A DNA stretch of 64,000 bases from Postechiella marina (lineage in GTDB: Bacteria > Bacteroidota > Bacteroidia > Flavobacteriales > Flavobacteriaceae): contig NZ_BAABCA010000005.1 of assembly GCF_039538365.1 (NCBI RefSeq), positions 464,723 to 528,722 of the forward strand, in the 5' to 3' direction. Under the pieces are notes generated by a model, which did no database searches, was not told the origin of the DNA, and saw nothing but the letters and a program-made list of their open reading frames with translations. Shown one piece after another: positions 53,733 to 62,954 of this stretch (the first letter of the stretch is position 1; each line of letters begins with the position of its first letter). The position numbers were made by a program, and so were the translations under genes.

Positions 53733-55130
53733 ATGAAGAAGATTTTATCATTAGTACTAGTTTCTGCATTGGGTGGTGCATTAACACTTGGAGCTTATAA
53801 ATTATTTATAGAAGACCAAAAAACAATGGTAGTTAATACTACTGAAACAAAACCAGCTTTTATACCTACAAATAATACCGTTTATAAAGCATACGAAACC
53901 CCAGATTTTACTATAGCTGCAGAAAATACAGTTAACGCTGTGGTGCACGTAAAAAATGTAACATTAAGTTCTGGCCAATACTCTTTACAAGATTTATTTT
54001 CTGGCAGAAGCACGCAACGTGCACAAATGGGAACCGGATCTGGTGTTATAATTAATGCCGATGGTTACATTATTACCAACAACCACGTTATAGATAAATC
54101 TCAAGAATTAACGGTAACATTAAATAATAATAAAACGTATACTGCTGAAATTATTGGAACAGATAAAAAAACAGATATTGCTCTTTTAAAAATTGATGCC
54201 GATGGAGATTTACCTTTTGTAACCTTTGGAGACTCTGACGATACAAAGATTGGAGAATGGGTATTAGCTGTAGGTAATCCTTTTAACTTAACATCAACTG
54301 TTACTGCAGGAATTATTAGTGCTAAAGCACGTGATTTATCTGGTAATAGTACCCAATCTTTTTTACAAACAGATGCAGCTGTAAACCCTGGTAATTCTGG
54401 AGGCGCATTAGTTAATACTAACGGAGAGTTAGTAGGTATTAATACTGCAATTACATCGCAAACTGGCTCTTATGTTGGCTACTCTTTTGCTGTACCTAGT
54501 AATATTGCAAGAAAAGTAATAGAAGATATTATGGAGTATGGCAATGTACAAAACGGAATACTTGGTGTACAAGGAGGCACATTAAATAGTAGCGCAGCCG
54601 AGCAAATAGGTGTTGATGATACAGAAGGTTTCTATATTGATAGCGTAGTTGAAGATTCTGGTGCTGAAAAATCTGGATTAACTAAAGGAGATATTATTAA
54701 AGAAATTGATAATGTAAAAATCTCTAAGTTTTCTGATTTAAGCGGACACTTAGGTGCTAAACGTCCCGGAGATACGGTTTATGTTACTTTTTCTAGAGAT
54801 GGCAACTTAAAAACTATACCTGTAGAACTAGTAAGAAACGAAACTTTTATTATGCCATTGGTTGGTCAAGTAAAAAATGCAAAACCAAAGGAGTTAAAGA
54901 AAAATAATACGCCTAATGGTATAAAAATTATGAAACTAAATAATGATTATGCTAATTACTGGAGAAAAAATGGCGTTAAAGAAGGTACTATTATTACCGC
55001 TATTAACGATCAAAAAATTAATTCTGTTGATGATGCTCAAAACATTATTAAAAACCAATCGCCAAACGAGCCATTGCGTATAGAATTAATTAACGAAAAT
55101 GGAGAAAAAGAACGTTATAACTTTAGATAA
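53733..55130 (+). CDS. degP: DegP/HtrA-family periplasmic serine protease
   Basis: 465 residues. An N-terminal signal or anchor segment (3-22) precedes a trypsin-like domain with the full triad His118 (NNHVID), Asp148 (TDIALLKID) and Ser222 (NPGNSGGAL). Two PDZ domains follow (about 270-365 and 375-465). It degrades or refolds misfolded envelope proteins. The upstream GTTAAA array suggests stress control through an OmpR-type regulator. Confidence 0.94.
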   Translation: MKKILSLVLVSALGGALTLGAYKLFIEDQKTMVVNTTETKPAFIPTNNTVYKAYETPDFTIAAENTVNAVVHVKNVTLSSGQYSLQDLFSGRSTQRAQMGTGSGVIINADGYIITNNHVIDKSQELTVTLNNNKTYTAEIIGTDKKTDIALLKIDADGDLPFVTFGDSDDTKIGEWVLAVGNPFNLTSTVTAGIISAKARDLSGNSTQSFLQTDAAVNPGNSGGALVNTNGELVGINTAITSQTGSYVGYSFAVPSNIARKVIEDIMEYGNVQNGILGVQGGTLNSSAAEQIGVDDTEGFYIDSVVEDSGAEKSGLTKGDIIKEIDNVKISKFSDLSGHLGAKRPGDTVYVTFSRDGNLKTIPVELVRNETFIMPLVGQVKNAKPKELKKNNTPNGIKIMKLNNDYANYWRKNGVKEGTIITAINDQKINSVDDAQNIIKNQSPNEPLRIELINENGEKERYNFR

Positions 55131-55160
55131 TTGTAATTAAAATATTATAAAATTAACTAG

Positions 55161-55195
55161 CCTCTTTAAGTAAAATTAAAGAGGTTATTTTTTTT
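55161..55195 (+). terminator. Terminator after the DegP gene
   Basis: CCTCTTTA/TAAAGAGG, an 8-bp stem with an eight-base loop, followed by TTATTTTTTTT. Confidence 0.8.
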
Positions 55196-55228
55196 AATTA
55201 ATAGCTTACGAAAACGTTTGAAATATAG

Positions 55229-55236
55229 TACTTTTG
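55229..55236 (+). promoter_or_regulatory. Promoter -7 element of the GAPDH gene
   Basis: TACTTTTG, a perfect match, 34 bases before the ATG at 55271 and just after the DegP terminator. Confidence 0.5.
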
Positions 55237-55270
55237 CAAAAAAACAACTACTAAACTAAATTTTTAAACT

Positions 55271-56719
55271 ATGAGTTTTAATAAGACTTATGAAAATGAA
55301 TTGGCTTTTCAAGCAGACAGAAGAAGGGCTACTGTAGAATTTATAAAAATTGTGAGCGATATTTGGTACGATAAGTCCATAGAGCTAGTACTTTTTAGAA
55401 ATCAATTAATAGATAAAAATGTAAGTCAAATTCTTAATCTTCACGAATACGCTGGCAAATTTGTACAAAAACCCATTTCAATTTTTGACTCGGTAGAATT
55501 GGCTCAAGCTATTAAGGCTTTAGACTTTCCGCCTGCTAAACTAGATATAGGTAAACTAACTTACGAGTTTCATTTAGAAGATAATTTACATAACAGCGCT
55601 ACCGATTTTATTGCTTCTAAATTAAAAGATGCTAATAAAAACGGAAATATAGAGCCTAAAGATGTTGTTCTTTATGGTTTTGGTCGTATTGGTCGCTTAG
55701 TAGCCAGAGAGCTTATGGCTAGAACTGGTAAAGGGAGCCAATTACGATTAAGAGCTATTGTTACCCGTGGCGATATTACAGAAGATATTTTAAAAAAGAG
55801 AGCTTCTCTGCTACGTAACGACTCTGTACATGGCGATTTCTCTGGTACAGTATCTGTAGATATCGATAATAAATCTCTTATAATCAATGGTACAACAGTA
55901 AATATTATTTCGGCTAAAGCACCAGAAGACATTGATTATTCTGCGTACGGTATTACAAAAGCTTTAATAATAGATAATACTGGAGCTTTTAGAGATAAAA
56001 AAGCATTAAGCAGACATTTAAAATCTAAAGGAGCGCATAAAGTATTACTTACCGCTCCTGGTAAAGAAATACCAAATATTGTATACGGTGTAAATCATAA
56101 AGAACACAACCCAGATAAAACTAATATTTTTTCGGCTGCATCTTGTACTACAAACGCCATCTCTCCTATTTTAAAAACTATTGAAGATTCTTTTGGAGTA
56201 AAAAGTGGACATTTAGAAACCATTCATGCTTATACAAACGACCAAAATTTAGTCGATAATTTTCATGGCAAGTACCGTCGTGGCAGAGCTGCAGCGCTTA
56301 ACATGGTAATTACAGAAACTGGAGCAGGAAAAGCAGTAGCTAAAGCATTACCAAGTTTGGCTGGTAAATTAACATCTAACGCCATACGTGTTCCGGTGCC
56401 TAATGGGTCTTTAGCTATTCTTAATTTAGAATTAGAAAAAGAAACCTCTTTAAATGCTGTACATTCTATAATTAAAAAATATGCTTTAGAAGGTGACTTA
56501 GTCGAACAAATAAAATACGAATTAAGCGACGAGTTAGTTTCTAGCGATATCGTTGGCTGCTCTGCCCCATCTATATACGATAGTAAAGCCACTATTATTC
56601 GTCCAGATAACAAAAATATAGTTTTATATATCTGGTACGATAACGAGTATGGCTATAGCCACCAAGTAATTCGTTTAGCAAAATATATAGCAAAGGTAAG
56701 ACGCTATACTTATTATTAA
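55271..56719 (+). CDS. gap: Glyceraldehyde-3-phosphate dehydrogenase, long form
   Basis: 482 residues, about 145 longer than the usual 330-340. The extra part is an N-terminal helical region (1-~130). The Rossmann motif LYGFGRIGRLVARELMA then begins the normal enzyme. Catalytic Cys292 is in AASCTTNAISP, and the C-terminal YDNEYGYSHQV is intact. A second, shorter GAPDH is usually present elsewhere in Bacteroidetes, so this one may serve gluconeogenesis or another cofactor; that is inference. The N-terminal region has no recognised function. Confidence 0.9.
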   Translation: MSFNKTYENELAFQADRRRATVEFIKIVSDIWYDKSIELVLFRNQLIDKNVSQILNLHEYAGKFVQKPISIFDSVELAQAIKALDFPPAKLDIGKLTYEFHLEDNLHNSATDFIASKLKDANKNGNIEPKDVVLYGFGRIGRLVARELMARTGKGSQLRLRAIVTRGDITEDILKKRASLLRNDSVHGDFSGTVSVDIDNKSLIINGTTVNIISAKAPEDIDYSAYGITKALIIDNTGAFRDKKALSRHLKSKGAHKVLLTAPGKEIPNIVYGVNHKEHNPDKTNIFSAASCTTNAISPILKTIEDSFGVKSGHLETIHAYTNDQNLVDNFHGKYRRGRAAALNMVITETGAGKAVAKALPSLAGKLTSNAIRVPVPNGSLAILNLELEKETSLNAVHSIIKKYALEGDLVEQIKYELSDELVSSDIVGCSAPSIYDSKATIIRPDNKNIVLYIWYDNEYGYSHQVIRLAKYIAKVRRYTYY

Positions 56720-56763
56720 TAAAATAGATAATCTAAAATACATTAAGTTTCGTATATAAATTA

Positions 56764-56786
56764 GCCTCAATTATTGAGGCTTTTTA
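56764..56786 (+). terminator. Terminator after the GAPDH gene
   Basis: GCCTCAA/TTGAGGC stem, three-base loop, then TTTTT. Confidence 0.8.
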
Positions 56787-56860
56787 TTATTTAGTATAAT
56801 AACTAAACAATATTTTATAAATTCGTAATCCAAAAACAACCTATTTTAACGATAACCTAA

Positions 56861-57490
56861 ATGAAATCTATTAAATATCTTACAAACCTAGTTGCTATTT
56901 TTATCTTTTCGTTTTCTTTGTCTGCGCAAACTAAGCCTGTAGAAGAAAATGAGACACTTTCTTTAAATAGCGGAACCATAGATAGTCAGTTTGAATTTAT
57001 TTTTAAAAAATCTGGTAATTTTAAAGGTACAAATGGTCAAGCTTATGAAGCTGTAAAACAAGCATGGTTATATACTTTAAAAGCTCACACCTTAGATTCT
57101 TTAAAAACGGTACATAAAAATTTAAACGATACTCGTGCTATTGTTAAATCTCAAGCTAAAGAAATCACCGATTTAAAGTTAAACCTTTCTAATACTCAAA
57201 ATAGCTTAAACCAAACTGATGCAGAAAAAAATAACATGGCCTTATTTGGAATGCAAATGAGCAAAGTAAACTATAATATGCTAATGTGGAGTATAATTGG
57301 TAGCTTATTAGCATTACTTATTTTCTTTATTTACAAGTTTAAAAACAGTAATTCTATAACTAAAGATGCCAAACATGCCCTTGCTGAAATAGAAGAAGAA
57401 TTTGATGAACACAGAAAAACAGCTTTAGAACGCGAACAAAAAGTAAGACGCCAACTACAAGACGAAATAAATAAACAAAAAGGGGTCTAA
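56861..57490 (+). CDS. Coiled-coil membrane protein upstream of trmD
   Basis: 209 residues. A signal peptide ends at SLSAQ. A helical region (about 75-125) has coiled-coil character, one membrane helix lies at about 145-165 (WSIIGSLLALLIFFIYKF), and a charged C-terminal helix (180-209) follows. The family sits next to trmD in Flavobacteria and is sometimes mislabelled as a tRNA methyltransferase because of that; it has no methyltransferase motifs. Function unknown. Confidence 0.75.
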   Translation: MKSIKYLTNLVAIFIFSFSLSAQTKPVEENETLSLNSGTIDSQFEFIFKKSGNFKGTNGQAYEAVKQAWLYTLKAHTLDSLKTVHKNLNDTRAIVKSQAKEITDLKLNLSNTQNSLNQTDAEKNNMALFGMQMSKVNYNMLMWSIIGSLLALLIFFIYKFKNSNSITKDAKHALAEIEEEFDEHRKTALEREQKVRRQLQDEINKQKGV

Positions 57491-57512
57491 ATAACCTTTT
57501 GTTAAACACAAA

Positions 57513-57546
57513 AAATCTGTAATTTAAAAATTACAGATTTTTTTTT
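57513..57546 (+). terminator. Terminator after the coiled-coil protein gene
   Basis: AAATCTGTAAT/ATTACAGATTT, an 11-bp perfect stem with a six-base loop, followed by TTTTTT. Confidence 0.85.
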
Positions 57547-57586
57547 ACATTATAAGTAACATCTTCAAACATAAAAACAATTAAAT

Positions 57587-57594
57587 TATCTTTG
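57587..57594 (+). promoter_or_regulatory. Promoter -7 element of trmD
   Basis: TATCTTTG, a perfect match, 21 bases before the ATG and after the preceding terminator. Confidence 0.5.
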
Positions 57595-57615
57595 CGCATC
57601 TAAAACTATAGATTC

Positions 57616-58293
57616 ATGCGAATAGATATTATTACCGTTTTACCAGAGTTGCTTAAAAGTCCGTTTGAAGCTTCTATTTTAAAACGAGCCATTGATGCGG
57701 GTTTGGTAGAAGTTAACTTTCATAATCTGCGCGATTATACTAGCGATAAATACAAATCTATTGATGATACCCAATTTGGTGGCGGAGCTGGTATGGTAAT
57801 GATGATTGAACCTATTGATAAATGTATTTCTCACTTAAAATCGCAACGCGACTACGACGAGATTATATATATGACGCCTGATGGCGAAACATTAAAACAA
57901 GGTATTGCTAACCATTTATCGCTAAAGGAAAACATTATTATTCTTTGCGGACATTATAAAGGTGTAGACCAACGTGTGCGCGATCAATTTATAACTAAAG
58001 AAATTTCTATAGGCGATTATGTTTTATCTGGAGGCGAATTGGGCGCTGCTGTTTTATGCGATTCTATAATAAGACTTATTCCGGGTGTATTAGGCAACGA
58101 AACTTCGGCTTTAACAGATTCTTTTCAAGATAATTTATTGGCTCCTCCTATTTATACTAAACCTAGAGAATATAAAGGATGGAAAGTTCCAGAGTTACTC
58201 TTTGGAGGTAATACACCTAAAATTGAAAAATGGAGAGAAGAACAGGCCTACTTAAGAACAAAAGAAAGACGACCTGATTTATTAGACGATTAG
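57616..58293 (+). CDS. trmD: tRNA (guanine-N1)-methyltransferase TrmD
   Basis: 225 residues. It methylates G37 of several tRNAs, preventing frameshifts. The trefoil-knot SPOUT fold is shown by FGGGAGMVM, ILCGHYKGVDQRV and ISIGDYVLSGGE. Complete and of normal length. It precedes rplS as in many bacteria, but each gene here has its own promoter element. Confidence 0.96.
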   Translation: MRIDIITVLPELLKSPFEASILKRAIDAGLVEVNFHNLRDYTSDKYKSIDDTQFGGGAGMVMMIEPIDKCISHLKSQRDYDEIIYMTPDGETLKQGIANHLSLKENIIILCGHYKGVDQRVRDQFITKEISIGDYVLSGGELGAAVLCDSIIRLIPGVLGNETSALTDSFQDNLLAPPIYTKPREYKGWKVPELLFGGNTPKIEKWREEQAYLRTKERRPDLLDD

Positions 58294-58407
58294 TATTTTA
58301 AATTCTATATCTTTTGCCTCTTTTTGCAAAAAATATAACTAATAGGCAAACCTTGAAGGAAACACCATTTTTTTTTACTTAAAACGTTTAACTTACAACT
58401 TTTTATG

Positions 58408-58415
58408 TATATTTG
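58408..58415 (+). promoter_or_regulatory. Promoter -7 element of rplS
   Basis: TATATTTG, a perfect match, 76 bases before the rplS ATG. Confidence 0.55.
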
Positions 58416-58416
58416 C

Positions 58417-58491
58417 ACCCAATTTCGGGTTAACCTCTGGCGAAAATCGTGAATGTTGTTCTGAATCAATAAATTAAATAAATATAAAGAT
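58417..58491 (+). promoter_or_regulatory. rplS 5' leader, possible L19 autoregulatory RNA
   Basis: The predicted leader of about 70 bases starts with the small hairpin ACCC/GGGT (58417-58430) and contains conserved-looking GC-rich blocks (CCTCTGGCGAAAATCG) unusual for this genome. Flavobacterial L19 leaders that bind the ribosomal protein have been described. Whether this is a member was judged by position and composition, not by a covariance model. Confidence 0.35.
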
Positions 58492-58842
58492 ATGGAATCT
58501 TTAATAAAATTTGTTCAAGACGAGTTTGTAACAAAAAAAGATTTTCCAGAGTTTAGCGCTGGAGATACAATTACAGTATTCTACGAAATTAGAGAGGGAG
58601 AAAAAGTTCGTACTCAGTTTTTTAGAGGTGTAGTAATTCAAAGAAGAGGATCTGGAACTGCAGAAACTTTTACAATTAGAAAAATGTCTGGTACAGTTGG
58701 TGTAGAGCGTATCTTCCCTGTTAACTTACCTGCATTACAAAAAATAGAAGTTAACAAACGTGGTAAAGTACGTAGAGCACGTATCTTTTACTTTAGAGGT
58801 CTTACTGGTAAGAAAGCTAGAATTAAAGAAGAACGTCGCTAG
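58492..58842 (+). CDS. rplS: Ribosomal protein L19
   Basis: 116 residues, normal length. The family core FRGVVIQRRGSGTAETFTIRK is present, with a basic C-terminus (GKKARIKEERR). Located at the 30S-50S interface of the ribosome. Own promoter, possible leader and strong terminator. Confidence 0.97.
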   Translation: MESLIKFVQDEFVTKKDFPEFSAGDTITVFYEIREGEKVRTQFFRGVVIQRRGSGTAETFTIRKMSGTVGVERIFPVNLPALQKIEVNKRGKVRRARIFYFRGLTGKKARIKEERR

Positions 58843-58869
58843 TAATATACTAATACAGCGAAAGCATAA

Positions 58870-58899
58870 AAAAGCCTTGACCATGTCAAGGCTTTTTTT
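58870..58899 (+). terminator. Terminator after rplS
   Basis: AAAAGCCTTGAC/GTCAAGGCTTTT is a perfect 12-bp stem with a three-base loop and TTT tail. It may also work on the other strand. Confidence 0.9.
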
Positions 58900-59384
58900 A
58901 TTAACAAAAGTTAACAAGTGTAGTTTATAACACGTTGATAATTAATTTGTTAAAACATACATTTAACTTTAATATTTCTCTATCTTTACAATAAGATTAA
59001 ATACAACGTTCATTATAAATAATTGTTTTTTAATATTTTAAAGTTTAATTGTAAATAACTTATAAATATGATATAGCTGTTAGTTATTAATGCAAATGCA
59101 AAAAGAACTTAACACAGTTTAAAAAAGCTTGAAAAAAATTATACCAAGTAAAAGGTATACTATTTTAAAGCCAATCTAGTCGTTTTTGTATTACTCAAGT
59201 AATATATAAAATGCTAAATATCCAGAAAAACAATTAATAAGAGGCATTTTCGTAATAGTTCAATACATTTTGAAAATTACAACAGAAAATGTTTCATTGA
59301 AATAATACCACTTAAATTATGCTGTTAAAGTGTATTTAACCAGTTTAGTAGAGATACTAGATAATTAAAGTCTTATTATTTCAA
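58900..59384 (+). other. Gene-free stretch, possible untranslated RNA
   Basis: No open frame longer than about ten codons follows an ATG on the plus strand here (58.90-59.38 kb). A TATCTTTA element near 58981 is one base from the promoter consensus. The stretch ends in a strong terminator at 59385. A transcript of about 440 bases is therefore possible. Sequence is very AT-rich and matches no RNA I recognise (not tmRNA, RNase P or SRP RNA). Confidence 0.25.
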
Positions 59385-59439
59385 AAAAGCCATATCAAAA
59401 TAGATAAAATTCTATAGTGATATGGCTTTTGTTTTTTTT
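59385..59439. terminator. Strong orphan bidirectional terminator
   Basis: AAAAGCCATATCA/TGATATGGCTTTT is a perfect 13-bp stem. The 20-base loop has an inner ATAG/CTAT pair. T-runs occur on both strands (GTTTTTTTT on plus, TTTTTT on minus). No gene ends nearby: rplS is already terminated 490 bases earlier and the next gene starts at 59642. Confidence 0.8.
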
Positions 59440-59641
59440 AACTTTCAATGTATTTTAGTACTAATTTCACTATTGCTTAATCTTTTTTTGGTTTTCTGTT
59501 AAAACTGCTATAAAACACTTTACTTCCTTTAATAATAACACTAAATTAAATATCAAATTTTGTATATTCGCATGGCTAAAAATTAAGCTACTCTTTTAAG
59601 GCTTTTTTGGCTCTAATAACAAATAAAAAAACAAGAAACGA

Positions 59642-61855
59642 ATGTCTAAAATTATCTACACGAAAACAGACGAAGCTCCAGCTTTAGCAACACGATCATT
59701 TTTACCTATTGTAAAAGCTTTTGTTAATTCTTCAGGAATAAATATTGAAACTAAAGATATCTCTTTAGCTGCAAGAATTCTAGCTGTTTTTCCAGATTTT
59801 TTAAAAGAAGAACAACGCGTTTCGGACGATTTAGCAATACTAGGAGAATTAGCGAAAAAACCTGAAGCTAATATTGTAAAATTACCAAATATTAGTGCTT
59901 CTATACCGCAATTAAAAGCAGCTATAAAAGAATTACAATCTCAAGGTTTTGCCATACCTAACTATCCAGACGAACCTGCAAACGATGCAGAGAAAGATGC
60001 TAAATCGCGTTACGATAAAATTAAAGGTAGTGCAGTAAACCCAGTATTAAGAGAAGGCAACTCAGATAGACGTGCTCCTAAGGCTGTAAAAAATTACGCT
60101 AAAAACAACCCGCACTCTATGGGGGCTTGGACTAAAGACTCGAAAACACATGTTGCCACTATGCAAGCTGGAGATTTTGCACACAACGAGAAATCTACAA
60201 CTATTAGCGATGCTACTACTGTAAGTATAGAACATACCGATGTTAACGGAAATGTAACTATTTTAAAAAATAATATAGCCCTTTTAAAAGGTGAAATTAT
60301 TGATGGTACAGTAATGAGTAAAAAAGCATTACTAGCCTTTTTAGAAACAGAAATTGCTGACGCTAAAGCTAACAATGTACTGCTATCGCTACACATGAAA
60401 GCCACTATGATGAAGGTTAGCGATCCAATTATATTTGGTCACGCTGTACGGGTATTCTTTAAAGATGTATTTGCTAAACATGGTACTGCACTAGAAGAAG
60501 CCGGAGTTGATGTAAACAATGGTTTTGGTAATTTATTAGACAGCATTAAATCTTTACCAGAAACAAAACAAAAAGAAATTCAAGAAGATATAGACGCTGC
60601 TTTCGCAAATGGTCCTGCTGTTGCCATGGTAAATTCAGATAAAGGTATTACAAACTTACATGTGCCTAGTGATGTTATTATTGATGCCTCTATGCCAGCA
60701 ATGATTCGTACTTCTGGTCAAATGTGGAACGCTGCAGGGCAACAACAAGATACTAAAGCTATTATTCCAGATAGTAGCTATGCAGGTATTTATACAGCAA
60801 CAATTAATTTCTGCAAAGAGCATGGTGCTTTCGATCCTACCACAATGGGAACAGTTCCTAACGTAGGTCTTATGGCTCAAAAAGCAGAAGAATATGGTTC
60901 TCACGATAAAACATTCGAAATTCCATCTAACGGAACTGTTAAAGTTGTAGACGCAAACGGGAACACATTAATAGAGCATAATGTTGAAACTGGAGATATT
61001 TGGAGAATGTGTCAAGTTAAAGACGCACCTATTCAAGACTGGGTTAAGCTAGCAGTAACAAGAGCTAGAGCATCAGAAACTCCTGCAGTATTCTGGTTGG
61101 ACGAAAACAGAGCTCATGATGCCGAGTTAATAAAAAAAGTAAATACTTACTTAAAAAACCACGATACAAACGGGCTAGATTTAAGAATCTTATCACCAAT
61201 TAAAGCAACAATTTTTACTTGCGAAAGACTTAAAGATGGTAAAGACACTATTTCGGTTTCTGGAAACGTTTTAAGAGATTATTTAACAGATTTATTTCCA
61301 ATATTGGAAGTTGGAACAAGTGCTAAAATGTTATCAATAGTACCATTAATGAATGGTGGAGGTTTATTTGAAACAGGTGCTGGTGGTTCTGCCCCAAAAC
61401 ACGTACAACAATTATTAGAAGAAAACCACCTACGTTGGGATTCTCTTGGAGAGTTCTTAGCGCTTGCTGTTTCTTTAGAGCATTTTAGCCAGGTAAACAA
61501 CAACCCTAAAGCCAAAATATTAGGAGATGCATTAGATGATGCTACAGATAAATTACTAGAAAACAAAAAAGGCCCTTCACGTAAAGCAGGAGAGTTAGAC
61601 AATAGAGGTAGTCATTTTTATATCGCATTATATTGGGCACAAGCACTAGCTAACCAAACTAAAGATGCCGATTTAAAAGCAGAGTTTACAACAATAGCAA
61701 AAGCGTTAAAAGATAACGAAACTATAATTGTTAAAGAACTAGAAGAAATTCAAGGCAATCCAATTAGCATTGGCGGTTATTACGAACCAAACGAAGCTTT
61801 AATTAACCAAGCCATGCGACCAAGTAAAACCTTTAATGCCATTTTAAATAACTAA
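59642..61855 (+). CDS. icd: Isocitrate dehydrogenase, NADP-dependent monomeric type
   Basis: 737 residues, the length of monomeric IDH. Characteristic blocks include LREGNSDRRAP, NPHSMGAW, HLHMKATMMKVSDP-like LLSLHMKATMMKVSDPIIFG, and the C-terminal GGYYEPN. It oxidises isocitrate to 2-oxoglutarate in the citric acid cycle and makes NADPH. Single gene with long upstream spacer and its own terminator. Confidence 0.96.
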   Translation: MSKIIYTKTDEAPALATRSFLPIVKAFVNSSGINIETKDISLAARILAVFPDFLKEEQRVSDDLAILGELAKKPEANIVKLPNISASIPQLKAAIKELQSQGFAIPNYPDEPANDAEKDAKSRYDKIKGSAVNPVLREGNSDRRAPKAVKNYAKNNPHSMGAWTKDSKTHVATMQAGDFAHNEKSTTISDATTVSIEHTDVNGNVTILKNNIALLKGEIIDGTVMSKKALLAFLETEIADAKANNVLLSLHMKATMMKVSDPIIFGHAVRVFFKDVFAKHGTALEEAGVDVNNGFGNLLDSIKSLPETKQKEIQEDIDAAFANGPAVAMVNSDKGITNLHVPSDVIIDASMPAMIRTSGQMWNAAGQQQDTKAIIPDSSYAGIYTATINFCKEHGAFDPTTMGTVPNVGLMAQKAEEYGSHDKTFEIPSNGTVKVVDANGNTLIEHNVETGDIWRMCQVKDAPIQDWVKLAVTRARASETPAVFWLDENRAHDAELIKKVNTYLKNHDTNGLDLRILSPIKATIFTCERLKDGKDTISVSGNVLRDYLTDLFPILEVGTSAKMLSIVPLMNGGGLFETGAGGSAPKHVQQLLEENHLRWDSLGEFLALAVSLEHFSQVNNNPKAKILGDALDDATDKLLENKKGPSRKAGELDNRGSHFYIALYWAQALANQTKDADLKAEFTTIAKALKDNETIIVKELEEIQGNPISIGGYYEPNEALINQAMRPSKTFNAILNN

Positions 61856-61882
61856 ACGTTTTTAAAACTAGCATTTATAAAT

Positions 61883-61930
61883 AAAAAATCCCATATACTA
61901 TTTAGCAACAAATAATATATGGGGTTTTTT
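61883..61930 (+). terminator. Terminator after icd
   Basis: AAAAATCCCATAT pairs with ATATGGGGTTTTT (one G-U pair), with an intervening loop of about 20 bases and a T-run. Confidence 0.75.
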
Positions 61931-62123
61931 ATTTGTATAATTTGGGCGTTACATTTTTCCGTATAACTACAAAATGTCGGGCTATCCGCTATATCTTTTT
62001 CGTATTTTAAAAATGGTAATATATTCTGTAATTATTACTAAATTAAAAAGTAATACAATCATAAAACATACCATTTAATACAAAAAAGGATGTCGCTTCT
62101 ATCCCTAACGCAACTAAAAATTG

Positions 62124-62131
62124 TACTTTTG
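62124..62131 (+). promoter_or_regulatory. Promoter -7 element of murQ
   Basis: TACTTTTG, a perfect match, then AATT and the murQ ATG. Predicts a leaderless mRNA. Confidence 0.5.
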
Positions 62132-62135
62132 AATT

Positions 62136-62954
62136 ATGGATTTTACAAAAACAACAGAGCAAGATTCCAAGTATTCACATTTAGAAAAAATGAGTCTTTC
62201 TAAATTATTAGAAAACATAAATAACGAAGACAAAACAGTACCAATAGCAGTACAAAAAGCTATACCACAAATAGAAGCTTTAGTAAATCAAATAGTAATA
62301 AAACTAAAAGAAGGCGGTCGTTTATTTTATTTGGGAGCAGGTACTAGTGGTCGTTTAGGCATTGTAGATGCCTCAGAATGTCCTCCTACATTTGGAGTAT
62401 CTCACGAACTTGTTGTAGGTTTAATTGCTGGAGGCGATACAGCTATTAGAAAAGCTGTAGAATTTGCCGAAGATTCTACAACACAAGGCTGGCAAGATTT
62501 ACTAAAAAACAACATCACAAATAAAGATGTTGTTATTGGTATTGCAGCATCAGGTACTACTCCATATGTTATATCCGCACTAAAAAAATGTAACAAGAAT
62601 AATATTATAACAGGTTGTATAACATGTAACCATAATAGCCCGTTATCACAAACAGCTAAATATCCAATAGAAGCCATAGTAGGCCCAGAATTTATAACCG
62701 GTAGCTCTAGAATGAAAGCAGGCACAGCTCAAAAATTAATACTAAACATGATAACAACATCTACCATGATTCAATTAGGACATATCAAAGGCAATAAAAT
62801 GGTAGACATGCAATTAAGTAATAATAAACTAGTAGATCGAGGTACGAAAATGATTATGTCAGAATTAAAAATTAGCCAAACCGAAGCCTTATCACTATTA
62901 AATAAATATAAAAACGTACGAATAGCAATTCAAAATTATAACCATGGAAAATAA
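62136..62954 (+). CDS. murQ: N-acetylmuramic acid 6-phosphate etherase
   Basis: 272 residues, normal length. The SIS-domain motif is RLFYLGAGTSGRLGIVDASECPPTFG, and the family signature EFITGSSRMKAGTAQKLILN follows. It removes lactate from MurNAc-6-phosphate, recycling peptidoglycan sugar to GlcNAc-6-phosphate. The start at 62136 matches the family N-terminus (FTKTTEQDSKYSHLEKMS). No MurR regulator or MurP transporter is adjacent. Confidence 0.95.
   Translation: MDFTKTTEQDSKYSHLEKMSLSKLLENINNEDKTVPIAVQKAIPQIEALVNQIVIKLKEGGRLFYLGAGTSGRLGIVDASECPPTFGVSHELVVGLIAGGDTAIRKAVEFAEDSTTQGWQDLLKNNITNKDVVIGIAASGTTPYVISALKKCNKNNIITGCITCNHNSPLSQTAKYPIEAIVGPEFITGSSRMKAGTAQKLILNMITTSTMIQLGHIKGNKMVDMQLSNNKLVDRGTKMIMSELKISQTEALSLLNKYKNVRIAIQNYNHGK

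Noticed and set aside
56861..57490. Annotation as a tRNA methyltransferase
   Set aside because: It has a signal peptide, coiled coil and membrane helix and lacks any SAM-binding motif; the label would come only from its neighbour trmD.
58900..59384. tmRNA, RNase P RNA or 6S RNA in the gene-free stretch
   Set aside because: None of their conserved sequence blocks could be found and the stretch is too AT-rich.
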